Assembly: GCF_900115715.1 (NCBI RefSeq)
Contig: NZ_FOXM01000002.1
Span: forward strand, 62,001-126,000
Direction: 5' to 3'
From: Geopseudomonas sagittaria
GTDB lineage: Bacteria; Pseudomonadota; Gammaproteobacteria; Pseudomonadales; Pseudomonadaceae
DNA length: 64,000 nt
Shown: one piece after another, positions 34,709 through 42,278 of the stretch
Layout: each line of letters starts with the position of its first letter
How positions within the stretch are numbered: the stretch's first letter is position 1
Notes under the pieces: generated by a model
The model's database searches: none
The model's input: only the letters and a program-made list of their open reading frames with translations
What the model was told of the DNA's origin: nothing
Program-made: the position numbers and the translations under genes

Positions 34709-35515
34709 TCAGTCGTGATAGGGGCAGGTCTTCCAGCGCGGGCAGTAGCGCGCACTGCAGAGGGGGCTTTGTGAGTTGGGCGGGAACAGGCCGGTGCGGA
34801 ACATGTCCGCCGCGAACTGGATCAGGCCGGGGTAGTCCTCGGTGCCGACCATCAGCTCGCGGGCGCCGATGATTTCGCCGGTACCGGTTTCCGGTTTGCC
34901 CTTGGTCTTGAGGCCGATGATCTCGGCCGGCGCGGTGCAGGGCTCGCCGGTGGTGTGTTCGTAGAGCAGCTCGTAGGTGCCGAGCTGGGGCTTGTGGCCC
35001 TTGGTCTTTGCGATGCCCTGGCTGGCCGCGGCGCCGCCGGTCTTCACGTCGGCAATGCCGATGCCGTCGCAGTCTCGCTTGATGCGCGCCCGGTCCAGGG
35101 TTCCCGTGAGCCGCACGATGACGCCGCCGCCGCAGTCGATCTCCAGCGGCTTGGTCTCCAACTCAACCGCCACGAAGTGGTAGCGGGGGCTGATGTCCAG
35201 GCAGTAGCGGGTGTGCAGGGTCAGGCCGGTGGCTTGCGCTTCGCTCGGGGTGAGGTCGGAGCCGCGCCAATCCACGTCGAACTCTGGGTGGCGCAGCGTT
35301 TCAACCAGGTGCTCCGCGGCATCGAAGGCCGACAGCTCCTGGCCGGCGATCCGGGCGGCGTCGAAGGCACCGGTGCTGGCGTGGATGGCAGTACCGAGCA
35401 GGGCCCGCGGGCTGCTGGGCGACTTGATGCCCAGCAGGTGGATGCCCTGCCACTTGTAGGCGCAGTCGAACAGCGAGCCCCAGGACGAGGCTCGGACGGT
35501 GGTGGTGCTGGTCAT
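34709..35515 (-). CDS. PD-(D/E)XK exonuclease with Cas4/AddB-like cysteines
   Basis: 268 residues. The nuclease core shows GTAIHASTGAFD (motif I), GTLDRAR, GIADVKTG (D-x-K) and PQLGTYELLYE (motif QxxxY), the PD-(D/E)XK_1 order. One Cys near the N-terminus (LFDCAYKW) and three at the C-terminus (CSARYCPRWKTCPYH) match the four-Cys iron-sulfur arrangement of Cas4/AddB-type enzymes. It would produce the single strands used by RecT. Confidence 0.85.
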   Translation of the reverse strand: MTSTTTVRASSWGSLFDCAYKWQGIHLLGIKSPSSPRALLGTAIHASTGAFDAARIAGQELSAFDAAEHLVETLRHPEFDVDWRGSDLTPSEAQATGLTLHTRYCLDISPRYHFVAVELETKPLEIDCGGGVIVRLTGTLDRARIKRDCDGIGIADVKTGGAAASQGIAKTKGHKPQLGTYELLYEHTTGEPCTAPAEIIGLKTKGKPETGTGEIIGARELMVGTEDYPGLIQFAADMFRTGLFPPNSQSPLCSARYCPRWKTCPYHD

Positions 35516-35526
35516 GTGGGATCCGG

Positions 35527-35646
35527 TCAGGAGGTGATGGCCCCGGCCAGGCCCAAGGCCATGCAATAGACGGCCATGGACAGGAGGGCGAGGGAGGCGC
35601 CGCGCCAGATGGCACGGCGGCGGGCTTTCTGATGGGCGGAGGTCAC
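35527..35646 (-). CDS. 39-residue membrane peptide (GTG start)
   Basis: This small frame starts at the GTG of a GTGA overlap with the upstream gene. The product has a basic N-terminus (SAHQKARRRAIWRG) and one membrane span (ASLALLSMAVYCMALGLAGAI in part). It ends 11 bp before the exonuclease start. The coupling supports real translation; the function is unknown. Confidence 0.6.
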   Translation of the reverse strand: MTSAHQKARRRAIWRGASLALLSMAVYCMALGLAGAITS

Positions 35647-35837
35647 GACCGCACCTCCCGCGCGATGTACCGGCGTCCGCCGCGGATGGTCAGCGCGCCA
35701 CGGAGGCGGCAGTCGATGAGCCGTGTTTCCGGCGGAAGCCCCAGCGCCTCTGGCAGCGGCTGGGTGGTGAGCACGGTCACGGTGCGGATCTCGTCGAGCT
35801 GCTCGTCAACGATGCTGCGGACGGGGGAAGTGGTCAT
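35643..35837 (-). CDS. phage hypothetical protein
   Basis: 64 residues, MTTSPVRSIVDEQLDEIRTV at the N-terminus, beta-rich at the C-terminus (LIDCRLRGALTIRGGRRYI). It overlaps both neighbours by 4 bp (ATGA upstream, GTGA downstream). No function recognised. Confidence 0.65.
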   Translation of the reverse strand: MTTSPVRSIVDEQLDEIRTVTVLTTQPLPEALGLPPETRLIDCRLRGALTIRGGRRYIAREVRS

Positions 35838-36205
35838 GCCGCGTCCCCCTTCAGCTGCTGCGTGGCACGCTCGGCGATGAAGCCGGCGCGGTGCTTGTCC
35901 ATGCAGATCCGCAGGCAGTCGAACGGACCGGCCACCAGGTCCTCGCAGAGCTTGTCGCGCAGGTGTCGCCACCGGCTGTCGGTGACACGGAACAGAGCGG
36001 CCATCGCATCGATGATTTCCGCGTGGCTCATCACTCCGTAGGCGTACTCGGCGAACGCCTCGGCGGTGTTCTGGTCGCCCTCGTCGAGCAGCTCGCCGAT
36101 GCGTCCCTCTGCTTCCTCACGGGCGTAGTCGTGTTCGGGTTCGGCGTGGTCGTAGGCGAACTGGCCGCGGCGCATGGCAGCGGCATTGCGAAGTGCTGGG
36201 GTCAT
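35834..36205 (-). CDS. phage hypothetical protein
   Basis: 123 residues starting MTPALRNAAAMRRGQFAYDH, helical and acidic. CAGGAG lies 6 bp upstream of the chosen start; the frame is open further but without a site. First of four overlapping genes leading to the exonuclease. Confidence 0.65.
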   Translation of the reverse strand: MTPALRNAAAMRRGQFAYDHAEPEHDYAREEAEGRIGELLDEGDQNTAEAFAEYAYGVMSHAEIIDAMAALFRVTDSRWRHLRDKLCEDLVAGPFDCLRICMDKHRAGFIAERATQQLKGDAA

Positions 36206-36641
36206 GGCGTGCTCCTGCGTGCATGAGTCGACGCACCGCGCTGATGCGGCGACCGATGAAGGCTGGGAATGGGGGGAGGGGGCCGGCAGTGCCACCACGG
36301 GGTGCCGGCGGTGATGCAGGGCGCATCGGGGAGTGATCGGCTGGCCGGGCAATCCACCGCTATGCGCGTGGAGGTGGCCACCCCGCTGTTTGCTTCGGCG
36401 ATCAGCAGATCACTCTCCGATTCACCCTGGCGGGCTCTCGGGGCCGGTTACGCCGGCCAGACGTCTGCTCTGTCGCCACCGGCGCAGCTGCCGGCATGGG
36501 GCCTCGTACGGGGCTGGCTTGCGGATTACTCGAACTGCTGGGGCGCATGTCCGCGACCGTGAGCGCGGCTGCCGAGGGTTTCAGCGGCTAACCCCTGCAG
36601 CGGGTTTCAGGCATGCCGATCCGCCGGCGGCTGCCCAGCCA
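36206..36641. other. 436-bp gap inside the leftward operon
   Basis: No convincing gene on either strand. An imperfect 13-bp inverted repeat (TCGGGGAGTGATC near 36326-36338 and GATCACTCTCCGA near 36408-36420) could fold in the leftward transcript downstream of csrA. Nothing else was recognised. Confidence 0.4.
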
Positions 36642-36833
36642 TCAGGCGACTGCCTGGGGCTGTTGTTCCTTCTCCTTCTGGATCCGTTGGTAGATCTCCT
36701 CGCGGTGTACCTCGACTTCCTTCGGCGCGTTGACGCCGATGCGCACCTGGTTGCCCTTGACGCCCAGCACCGTCACGGTGATGTCGTCGCCAATGTTCAG
36801 GGTTTCGCCTGCACGGCGGGTGAGGATGAGCAT
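36642..36833 (-). CDS. csrA: phage-encoded CsrA/RsmA, canonical type
   Basis: A 63-residue RNA-binding regulator nearly standard in sequence: [30 protein letters not shown] and [10 protein letters not shown], including the Arg in VHREE needed to bind GGA loops. The start is preceded by a perfect AAGGAGGT. It lies on the leftward early operon, so it should be made when the repressor is lifted. It would act on host or phage mRNA leaders. Confidence 0.95.
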   Translation of the reverse strand: MLILTRRAGETLNIGDDITVTVLGVKGNQVRIGVNAPKEVEVHREEIYQRIQKEKEQQPQAVA

Positions 36834-36934
36834 TGCGTGACCTCCTTGGTCGTTGGCTGTTTGCTTCCGGTATGGCCCTCGGTGAAGGCCATACCGTGAA
36901 GCGCCCGGCGCAGAGGTCGGGCACCTGGTACCGA

Positions 36935-37114
36935 TCAGGCCGCGCTCAGCTTCGCCGGGCGCACGTTCAGGGTTTTGCCGTCGACCTCGACCTGGGCATA
37001 CATGCCCTTGCCTTTGCCCGGGCCACGATCGGTCTGGCCGAGGTACTTGCCGGTTTTTTCTTGCTTGCGCGGGTTGCTGAACTTCACGGCCTGGCCTTTC
37101 TGGAACTCGCTCAT
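36935..37114 (-). CDS. small basic phage protein, first gene of the leftward operon
   Basis: 59 residues, [20 protein letters not shown] at the start, with a beta-rich Gly/Lys pattern ([19 protein letters not shown]). AAGGAAG precedes the start. First gene after the repressed leftward promoter, a position where lambda-like phages place antitermination or host-takeover proteins; no homology seen. Confidence 0.7.
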   Translation of the reverse strand: MSEFQKGQAVKFSNPRKQEKTGKYLGQTDRGPGKGKGMYAQVEVDGKTLNVRPAKLSAA

Positions 37115-37466
37115 GGGTGCTTCCTTTGGTTGGTGGTTTTCCCAATGGCCGCTGTCTCCAACGGCCATCAGTGAAAACGTCTGATCTTGCTGGGCGCTGT
37201 TTCTGGCCACCTGCGCCTGGGCCTGCTTTCGCATCTCGGGGAGCCTGGGGCTCCGACAGTCGGCCACGCTGGTGTGGCTGCCGACACTCATTGATCTAGG
37301 GCCATCCGCAAGCTGCTGGCCACGGGGTGAGGCTTCCCCTGTACCGGACTTGGTTACGCCGCAGGTGCCGGCTCGAAGCCTGCGGGTGGGTGGAACTAAA
37401 GAGCGGTGAGGCGGTGGTGCTGCCTTCGGCCCTGCTAGGGCCTGCTGTGTGTTCGGTGTTGATGTG
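37115..37466 (-). promoter_or_regulatory. long untranslated leader of the leftward early transcript
   Basis: About 350 bp between the leftward promoter and the first start codon, without a supported gene. It could contain antitermination or RNA-control signals, but none was recognised. Confidence 0.4.
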
Positions 37467-37495
37467 AATTTAAGCATTCTGAAAATTTCCGTCAA
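37467..37495 (-). promoter_or_regulatory. leftward early promoter (pL-like)
   Basis: On the leftward strand TTGACG (37495-37490) and TAAATT (37472-37467) are separated by exactly 17 bp, a near-consensus sigma-70 promoter. Repressor-type operators overlap the -10/spacer and lie just upstream of the -35. Confidence 0.75.
37470..37483. promoter_or_regulatory. CI/Cro operator, left promoter copy 1
   Basis: TTAAGCATTCTGAA, fitting TTAAG-N4-CTKAA, the same dyad found between the repressor and cro genes. Confidence 0.65.
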
Positions 37496-37503
37496 GATTA
37501 TTT

Positions 37504-37517
37504 TTAAGAATACTTAA
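37504..37517. promoter_or_regulatory. CI/Cro operator, left promoter copy 2
   Basis: TTAAGAATACTTAA, a perfect TTAAG/CTTAA dyad directly upstream of the -35 of the leftward promoter. Confidence 0.65.
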
Positions 37518-37537
37518 TTTTACAGTCCTCGTTCCCA

Positions 37538-37562
37538 CAAAAAAGCCCGCACGGTGGCGGGC
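37538..37562 (-). terminator. terminator after the DUF1654 pair
   Basis: Leftward reading: GCCCGC-CACCGT-GCGGGC followed by seven T. A textbook intrinsic terminator that isolates the SOS unit from the leftward early promoter. Confidence 0.9.
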
Positions 37563-37586
37563 TTCAGATGGCGCTGTTCGGCAGGC

Positions 37587-37826
37587 TCAGGATCGGTCGA
37601 TGTACCAGCATAGGCGGACCCGGTCATCGCAGAGGCTGACCAGACGCAGGTCGGTGGTACTGCCCAGCTCGTAGAGCAGGCGCTGCCAGTCCTGCCGGCT
37701 CTCGCAAGGCCGGCGGCTGATCGTTACCTCGTGGAGGCGCTGGGCTTGAGGGGATCGGATGGCGTCCTGCACACGGCAGGCGAGGGCGAGGTAAGTGTCT
37801 GTTGGGGGCAGACTGGGGAACAGCAT
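37587..37826 (-). CDS. DUF1654 family protein (second of pair)
   Basis: 79 residues; LALACRVQDAIRSPQAQRLHEVTI in part and WQRLLYEL...LRLVSLCDDRVRLCW match the DUF1654 pattern found in Pseudomonas genomes and prophages. AAGGAA precedes the start. It follows its paralogue by 30 bp in a unit with an upstream LexA box and downstream terminator. The molecular role is unknown. Confidence 0.8.
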   Translation of the reverse strand: MLFPSLPPTDTYLALACRVQDAIRSPQAQRLHEVTISRRPCESRQDWQRLLYELGSTTDLRLVSLCDDRVRLCWYIDRS

Positions 37827-37856
37827 CTGAAATTCCTTTTCGTTCTCGAGCGCCGG

Positions 37857-38105
37857 TCACTCAGCCTCAGGTTTCGTCCAGGTCAGGCGGATGGAACCGT
37901 CCTCTTGCGGCGTGGTGGTTACGCTCTCTTCCTCGCTCAGCTGCTCGAGCAGCTGATTCCAGTCGGCTTCCAGCTCATCCGGCGCGCGGGCGATGACGGC
38001 CTGGCGCTCCAGCTGCGCGCGCGGCGTCAGGATCTGCTTCTTTATCCGTTGAGCGAGCAGCTCGTAGGAGCTGAGAGGGGTAGGGGCGGTTGCTTTCTTT
38101 GCCAT
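37857..38105 (-). CDS. DUF1654 family protein (first of pair)
   Basis: 82 residues; SSYELLAQRIKKQILTPRAQ, WNQLLEQLSEEE and GSIRLTW are DUF1654 features. Together with its downstream paralogue it looks like a tandem duplication with about 30% identity by eye. The start MAKKATAPT has AAGGAG 8 bp upstream and sits 16 bp from a perfect SOS box, so expression on DNA damage is expected. Confidence 0.82.
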   Translation of the reverse strand: MAKKATAPTPLSSYELLAQRIKKQILTPRAQLERQAVIARAPDELEADWNQLLEQLSEEESVTTTPQEDGSIRLTWTKPEAE

Positions 38106-38121
38106 GAAGGCATCTCCTTTG

Positions 38122-38137
38122 CTGTATGCATATACAG
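38122..38137 (-). promoter_or_regulatory. LexA (SOS) box
   Basis: CTGTATGCATATACAG matches the CTGT-N8-ACAG consensus exactly and is an inverted repeat apart from the central A/T bases. It overlaps the -10 of the candidate promoter for the DUF1654 pair. Confidence 0.85.
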
Positions 38138-38162
38138 TATTTTGATATGGGCATGAGGGCAA
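38134..38162 (-). promoter_or_regulatory. promoter of the DUF1654 unit
   Basis: Leftward -35 TTGCCC (38162-38157), 17-bp spacer, -10 TACTGT (38139-38134). The -10 lies inside the LexA box, as expected for SOS repression. Confidence 0.65.
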
Positions 38163-38195
38163 GAGGGAGATGGTGTGGAACGGCTGACGCAGAAA

Positions 38196-38219
38196 CAAAA
38201 AAACCCGCACGGTGGCGGG
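38196..38219 (-). terminator. terminator of the CI-linked operon
   Basis: Leftward reading: CCCGC-CACCGT-GCGGG followed by eight T/A-rich bases (TTTTTTTG). Nearly the same sequence as the terminator at 37538-37562. It marks the end of the long leftward unit that begins at the repressor gene. Confidence 0.88.
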
Positions 38220-38304
38220 GCAAATAGGGAAAACTCTCAGCCCCTGCAGGCTATGCCCCGGGTCGTGAAGGTTTCGTCATGCGGATGTCGGCCCCGCGTG
38301 AATC

Positions 38305-38748
38305 TCAGCGCTGGGTCTGCAGCTGTCCGGAGGCCCAGGCATCTTCGAATTGCTGTCGGGCTTTGCCCTCCCAGGCATGGCATACATCAGCCCGCTGATC
38401 CGACTCTGGGTAGATACAGGCATTGGGCGGCAGATAGAAGCGCTCCCAGGCTTTCTCTTTCGCCCGCGCAGCTGCTGCGAGCTCGGCTTGACGGAGTCGC
38501 GCAGCCACCTGCTGTCTAGCGCGCTCCTCGGGATTGATCGAGGGCGCCTCCGCATGCAGTTCTCGCCTGGCCTGCTGTTGCTGCTGGATCTTCTGGATGG
38601 CGGCTTGGGTTCGCTCGAGCTTCTGCTGAACCCTGCTCTCCATGCCAGCGACGCGCACCTGGTAGACGATGTAGGCGCCAGAGACGGAGATGATCGCGCC
38701 AAGAAGCCAGGCGATGGAGGAGAGAGGTTTGCGGGGGCGTCGTGCCAT
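38305..38748 (-). CDS. single-span membrane protein with coiled coil
   Basis: 147 residues: basic N-terminus, one membrane span (IAWLLGAIISVSGAYIVYQV, residues 12-31), a long Gln/Arg/Glu coiled coil (QKLERTQAAIQKIQQQQQAR) and a C-terminal region with Cys (NACIYPESDQRADVC). It is probably anchored with the bulk outside or in the periplasm. Last gene of the CI-linked unit. No family recognised. Confidence 0.7.
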   Translation of the reverse strand: MARRPRKPLSSIAWLLGAIISVSGAYIVYQVRVAGMESRVQQKLERTQAAIQKIQQQQQARRELHAEAPSINPEERARQQVAARLRQAELAAAARAKEKAWERFYLPPNACIYPESDQRADVCHAWEGKARQQFEDAWASGQLQTQR

Positions 38749-38847
38749 GGGGATGCTTCCGTGCGGTGGTTTGGGAGATTTGTGGCGCGATGGGCTCAGG
38801 GTGGCGTAGGGGCTGGGGTGGGGTGTTTTACCGGGGGAAAAATTGGG

Positions 38848-40050
38848 TCAGAAGCCAAGTTGCTTCAGGTATTCAGAAACAAATATACGGGCCGGATCGG
38901 TCAATACCAAATACATTACATGGGCCATCGCTACGCCAACTACCACCACTCCATCGACGGCATACAAGGCCCATCGCTGTGTACATAGCCTACTGTCGAG
39001 TGACGGAAAAGCCTTACCGACGACATCCTTCACGGTCGCGTATTCCCGTTCTATCTGTTTACGCTTTCTCGCGATTTCTTGGCCGACAGCGTTCAACGTA
39101 TGGAGCTGGTTGCGCATGACCAGCCAGATCAAAACGGCGAAAACCCACACTCCCAGTAGCACAGCAGTGTTTCCCCAGAATACTGCATCCACCGTTGAGG
39201 TCTGCTTGAGCTGAGTGGCAACGATCACCGTGGCGACAGGTATGCCAAGGATCTGGTTCTGTACGTCGGCAAACACCTTGTGGATTTTGGCCAGCTCCTC
39301 GAGCTTGGCCGTCTCCATCTGATCGACGATTTTTTCGTAAGAGAAGTCAGCAACAAAGAGCTTGTACCCCTCGTCGAACTGCTTGAGCACGTCCCCCATG
39401 TGCTCCATCAGATGAGCGAAACGTGTCTTCGCAGATACTGCGCTGCAGATGGATCTGATGGTTTTGGAGAGGATCGCCAGCTTCTGCTTGCGATGGGTGT
39501 CCTGACCAAATCGGCCTAACAGCTCATTGATGATCGAGAGGTCGACGCCCTGCAGCTCTGCGACACCATAGATGAGCGGAAGGGTGAACTTGCCATCATC
39601 CACAAAGATCAGCTCCTGGCTTTCCTTGTCGAGATAGGCAGCACTTTCGGCCAGCAGGCTGATCAACGCCAGTACCTTGTGATAGCGATCCACCACTTCT
39701 GGTGGATTTGGATCACCTGTTGACCAGCGGGCGTTGATCAGGAAAAAGCGAGGTGCCTTGATCCGCCCATTCGTGAAGCGCAGGACATCATCGAAGGCGT
39801 CTGCCAGCAGCCCAAGACCGATGCGAGGATCGCCTGCCCTGAGCCTGACCTCCATTTCGACACTCAAGTTATCTTCTGAATATGGGTAGCGCAGCTCAAG
39901 CCCGAATTCCCTTTGGTCTGCCAGAAGGGTTCGCAGCAGTGTCAGCTGCTTGGCATCGGCAATGATCAAGGTACCGTCTCGGGAGGACGGAGCGAACTCG
40001 ACCTCCCGGTACAGGGAAATCAGCTGCTTGAAGCGCTGCTCAGTCGTCAT
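38848..40050 (-). CDS. membrane protein encoded with an NdpA-like protein
   Basis: 400 residues. The N-terminal 250 residues look cytoplasmic and mixed alpha/beta (ADAKQLTLLRTLLADQREFG; KAPRFFLINARWSTGDPN). The C-terminal part carries membrane spans near residues 268-285, 293-313 and 367-388. The start MTTEQRF overlaps the NdpA-like gene by 11 bp; a TTG 18 bp earlier is an alternative. Strong coupling suggests a two-protein unit linking the membrane to a nucleoid protein. Function unknown. Confidence 0.75.
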   Translation of the reverse strand: MTTEQRFKQLISLYREVEFAPSSRDGTLIIADAKQLTLLRTLLADQREFGLELRYPYSEDNLSVEMEVRLRAGDPRIGLGLLADAFDDVLRFTNGRIKAPRFFLINARWSTGDPNPPEVVDRYHKVLALISLLAESAAYLDKESQELIFVDDGKFTLPLIYGVAELQGVDLSIINELLGRFGQDTHRKQKLAILSKTIRSICSAVSAKTRFAHLMEHMGDVLKQFDEGYKLFVADFSYEKIVDQMETAKLEELAKIHKVFADVQNQILGIPVATVIVATQLKQTSTVDAVFWGNTAVLLGVWVFAVLIWLVMRNQLHTLNAVGQEIARKRKQIEREYATVKDVVGKAFPSLDSRLCTQRWALYAVDGVVVVGVAMAHVMYLVLTDPARIFVSEYLKQLGF

Positions 40051-41065
40051 CGGGGCGTCTTTCTTCAATCAGCTCTTGGCGCAGGTCATCGGGGATGCCC
40101 GACAGGATGATGGTGTCATGCTCCTCATCATAGCGGATATGCCCATTCCGCAGGCCGGAGCGCTCAAACGAGAGCTTCCAGAAAGAGGTCTTGCCTTCGA
40201 ATTTGACAAGACCTCTTGCTACACGACGGTCCGGAACGAAGCCGTCAGAAAGCCCCAGCTCCTCGTCTGCCAGTTTCTGCTGTAGCGTGTCAGGCTCGTC
40301 GGGCCACACATGGTTGGACAATGCCTCCAGGCTCACCGGGGTGTTCTTGTCCAGGTCGACTAGGTACTGATAAGCACGTTCCAGAAACTGGTCACGGGCC
40401 TCGCCCTCCAGGTTTCTCTCCGTAGCGAACTGCTCCAGTGCTGCAACCAGCTTTCTGGTCTCTTCGACGGGCTTCAGGATGTCATTACAGCCAAGGAACA
40501 GCTTGAAGTAGTCTGCAATATCGCTACGGCCCTTGAGGAAGCTGATGTAGCGTTCAGCATCTGCCTGCCAGGCCGTCAGGTCGATACGGCCTGCCACACG
40601 CAAATGGCTCATGTCGAGATGAACGCTGTCGACCACATCCAAGCCTTCCGTGATGGCGCTACCCACCACCTCGGTGACGATAGCTACAAGCAGGTAGCTG
40701 GATGTCTCTGTAGTGATCTTGGCGATCAGAACATAGCCGCCGGTAGCCAGGTGCTCCTTCGCAGCCTCAATCCTCAGGCGCTCCATGAGCTGGCCCGAGA
40801 AAGCCAGAAAGTCTGTCTCTCCATCCACCAGGTGCTGCCTGAGGTACTTCTGAGTCGGGTACTCATCCTCGTTATCTTCGAAGCGGCCATAGCCTTTCCC
40901 GGCCCGCCCGCTGTAGAGCTTGTTCAGGTGGTCAATCAGGCGTTGCACCGACTCGTTGGCCTCCAACGGAGCCGTTCGCAACTCGACCGCTGCCTCCCGC
41001 TGGTATTGCTCCTTGATGAGACGGTGAACGATGCAATCCGTAATTTGATTTACTGCCTCTGGCAT
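40040..41065 (-). CDS. NdpA/YejK-type nucleoid-associated protein
   Basis: 341 residues. The central block is diagnostic: EDEYPTQKYL, GGYVLIAKITTETSSYLLVA, LDMSHLRVAGRIDLTAW and ISFLKGRSDIADYFKLFLGC, all NdpA-family segments. NdpA (37-kDa nucleoid-associated protein) binds DNA and spermidine in E. coli extracts. A phage-borne copy could condense or shield DNA. Composition is a little lower in GC than the tail genes. Coupled to the following membrane-protein gene. Confidence 0.85.
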   Translation of the reverse strand: MPEAVNQITDCIVHRLIKEQYQREAAVELRTAPLEANESVQRLIDHLNKLYSGRAGKGYGRFEDNEDEYPTQKYLRQHLVDGETDFLAFSGQLMERLRIEAAKEHLATGGYVLIAKITTETSSYLLVAIVTEVVGSAITEGLDVVDSVHLDMSHLRVAGRIDLTAWQADAERYISFLKGRSDIADYFKLFLGCNDILKPVEETRKLVAALEQFATERNLEGEARDQFLERAYQYLVDLDKNTPVSLEALSNHVWPDEPDTLQQKLADEELGLSDGFVPDRRVARGLVKFEGKTSFWKLSFERSGLRNGHIRYDEEHDTIILSGIPDDLRQELIEERRPDDD

Positions 41066-41172
41066 TTATCCGGCTCTGTATGCGTGTGTTCGATCATTGA
41101 GGCTGCAGCCCATGAATTTGATGCTTCCACAGCTCTGCATCATCGTGAGGTTCGTGCCAACCTGTCTGAAGC

Positions 41173-41565
41173 TCACTGCCCAAAGCACTGCTGACAGGAC
41201 GGGCAGGACCATTTTCCAAAAGCTCTGAACGCGCCTTTCTCCTCGGTCAGACGAATCTTCATACCTTTGGCATCCCAGCAGCCGGTGCAGAAATTCCCGC
41301 TTTCACCTTCGAAGACATAGCTGCCATCCTCGCAAACAGGCTTGCCAGTCTCCCTTTGAGCCAGCTTTTCAGACAGCTGCAGGTTCAGCTCCTTTTGAGC
41401 GGCAAGCTGCTCTTTAAGGCCGGCTGCCTCCAGCTTTGCATCAGCAAGGCTGTTGTTCAGGTCTGCCAGCGCCATTGAGAACTCGGCATCTTGTAGCTTC
41501 TTGGAAAGCTCGCGAAGCTTTTTGGCGGACTCTATGCTGGCCTGGATTGCGGAAATGACGTCCAT
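41173..41565 (-). CDS. coiled-coil plus zinc-ribbon protein
   Basis: 130 residues. Residues 1-75 form a coiled coil (ELSKKLQDAEFSMALADL; LKEQLAAQKELNLQLSEKLA in part). Residues 85-130 hold two CxxC pairs (NFCTGCWD and WSCPSCQQCF) around KIRLTEEKGAFRAFGKW, a zinc ribbon recurrent in prophage morons. It is 10 bp downstream of the first RsmN-like gene. No enzymatic role seen. Confidence 0.75.
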   Translation of the reverse strand: MDVISAIQASIESAKKLRELSKKLQDAEFSMALADLNNSLADAKLEAAGLKEQLAAQKELNLQLSEKLAQRETGKPVCEDGSYVFEGESGNFCTGCWDAKGMKIRLTEEKGAFRAFGKWSCPSCQQCFGQ

Positions 41566-41575
41566 TTACTCCTCC

Positions 41576-41857
41576 CTATATATCCTCTGGATCTCTGCTG
41601 CCCAGTGATGACCCGGTAGCGGCGCTGGTATTCCTCGTAGGATAGGCCGGGGTGCGAGCCAGCTCCTCCCGCAGCACCAGCAGCTCGCGCGGCGCTTCGA
41701 TCATCAGGCGCACCTGGGTGCCGTGGTCGCTGATGTCCTTCACCGTAATTTCGATGCCCTCGGCCTGCAGGGTGCGCAGACACTCCTGCGGGTCGGCGTC
41801 AGGGGCAATGGTGATGATCAGTTTTTGGCCGGCTTTGCGGCCGAGTATGAGGGGCAT
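41576..41857 (-). CDS. RsmN/RsmF-like CsrA-family protein 1
   Basis: 93 residues. The first beta strand reads LILGRKAGQKLIITI, then an inserted helix (DPQECLRTLQAEG), then EITVKDI, TQVRLMIEAPRELLVLREEL. A helix inserted into the CsrA fold is the hallmark of P. aeruginosa RsmN/RsmF. The conserved Arg of VLREE is kept. The tail after residue 67 differs from its sisters and an alternative frame there reads YEEYQRRYRVITGQQ, hinting at an old frameshift. AAGGAAG precedes MPLILG. Confidence 0.85.
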   Translation of the reverse strand: MPLILGRKAGQKLIITIAPDADPQECLRTLQAEGIEITVKDISDHGTQVRLMIEAPRELLVLREELARTPAYPTRNTSAATGSSLGSRDPEDI

Positions 41858-41885
41858 GCTTCGCTTCCTTGCGATGAGGTCTGCG

Positions 41886-42263
41886 CTACTTCGCGACGCA
41901 CCGCGCCAAGAGAGCCTGCATCTCGTACACGTCCGCACCGCGGCTGAATTTCTTGATGATCGGGTCGGCGATGCCGGACACCCAGATCTTCAGGTCAGCG
42001 TCGAGGTCGAAGTGGCCGGCCGTTTCGACGGAGAAGTTGGTGATCGAGCGGTAGGGGACTGAACGGTACTCGGTCTTCCGGCCAGTGATCCCCTGCTTGT
42101 CGACCAGCAGCATGCGCCGATCGGTCAGCACGATCAGGTCGCGCACCAGCTTGTAGCCGCGCAGCACCTGCTCGCCTTCGCCGAGAAGCTTGCCCAGCTC
42201 ATCACGCACTTCTGCTTCGTCGATCGGGCTCGCATTGCCGAGGAGCCCTCCAAGAATTGCCAT
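41886..42263 (-). CDS. bacterial PH-domain protein
   Basis: 125 residues; ELGKLLGEGEQVLRGYKLVRD, LIVLTDRRMLLVDKQGITGRKTE (in part), VPYRSITNFSVETAG and DLDADLKIWV are the strands of a bacterial pleckstrin-homology domain. These are usually phospholipid- or protein-binding modules. It is located between two RsmN-like genes in the CI-linked unit, with 15- and 28-bp gaps. Confidence 0.88.
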   Translation of the reverse strand: MAILGGLLGNASPIDEAEVRDELGKLLGEGEQVLRGYKLVRDLIVLTDRRMLLVDKQGITGRKTEYRSVPYRSITNFSVETAGHFDLDADLKIWVSGIADPIIKKFSRGADVYEMQALLARCVAK

Positions 42264-42278
42264 CTCGTTCTCCTCGTG

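Noticed and set aside
40051-40068. TTG start adding six residues to the NdpA-linked membrane protein
   Set aside because: ATG at 40050 is simpler and gives a shorter overlap; cannot be excluded.
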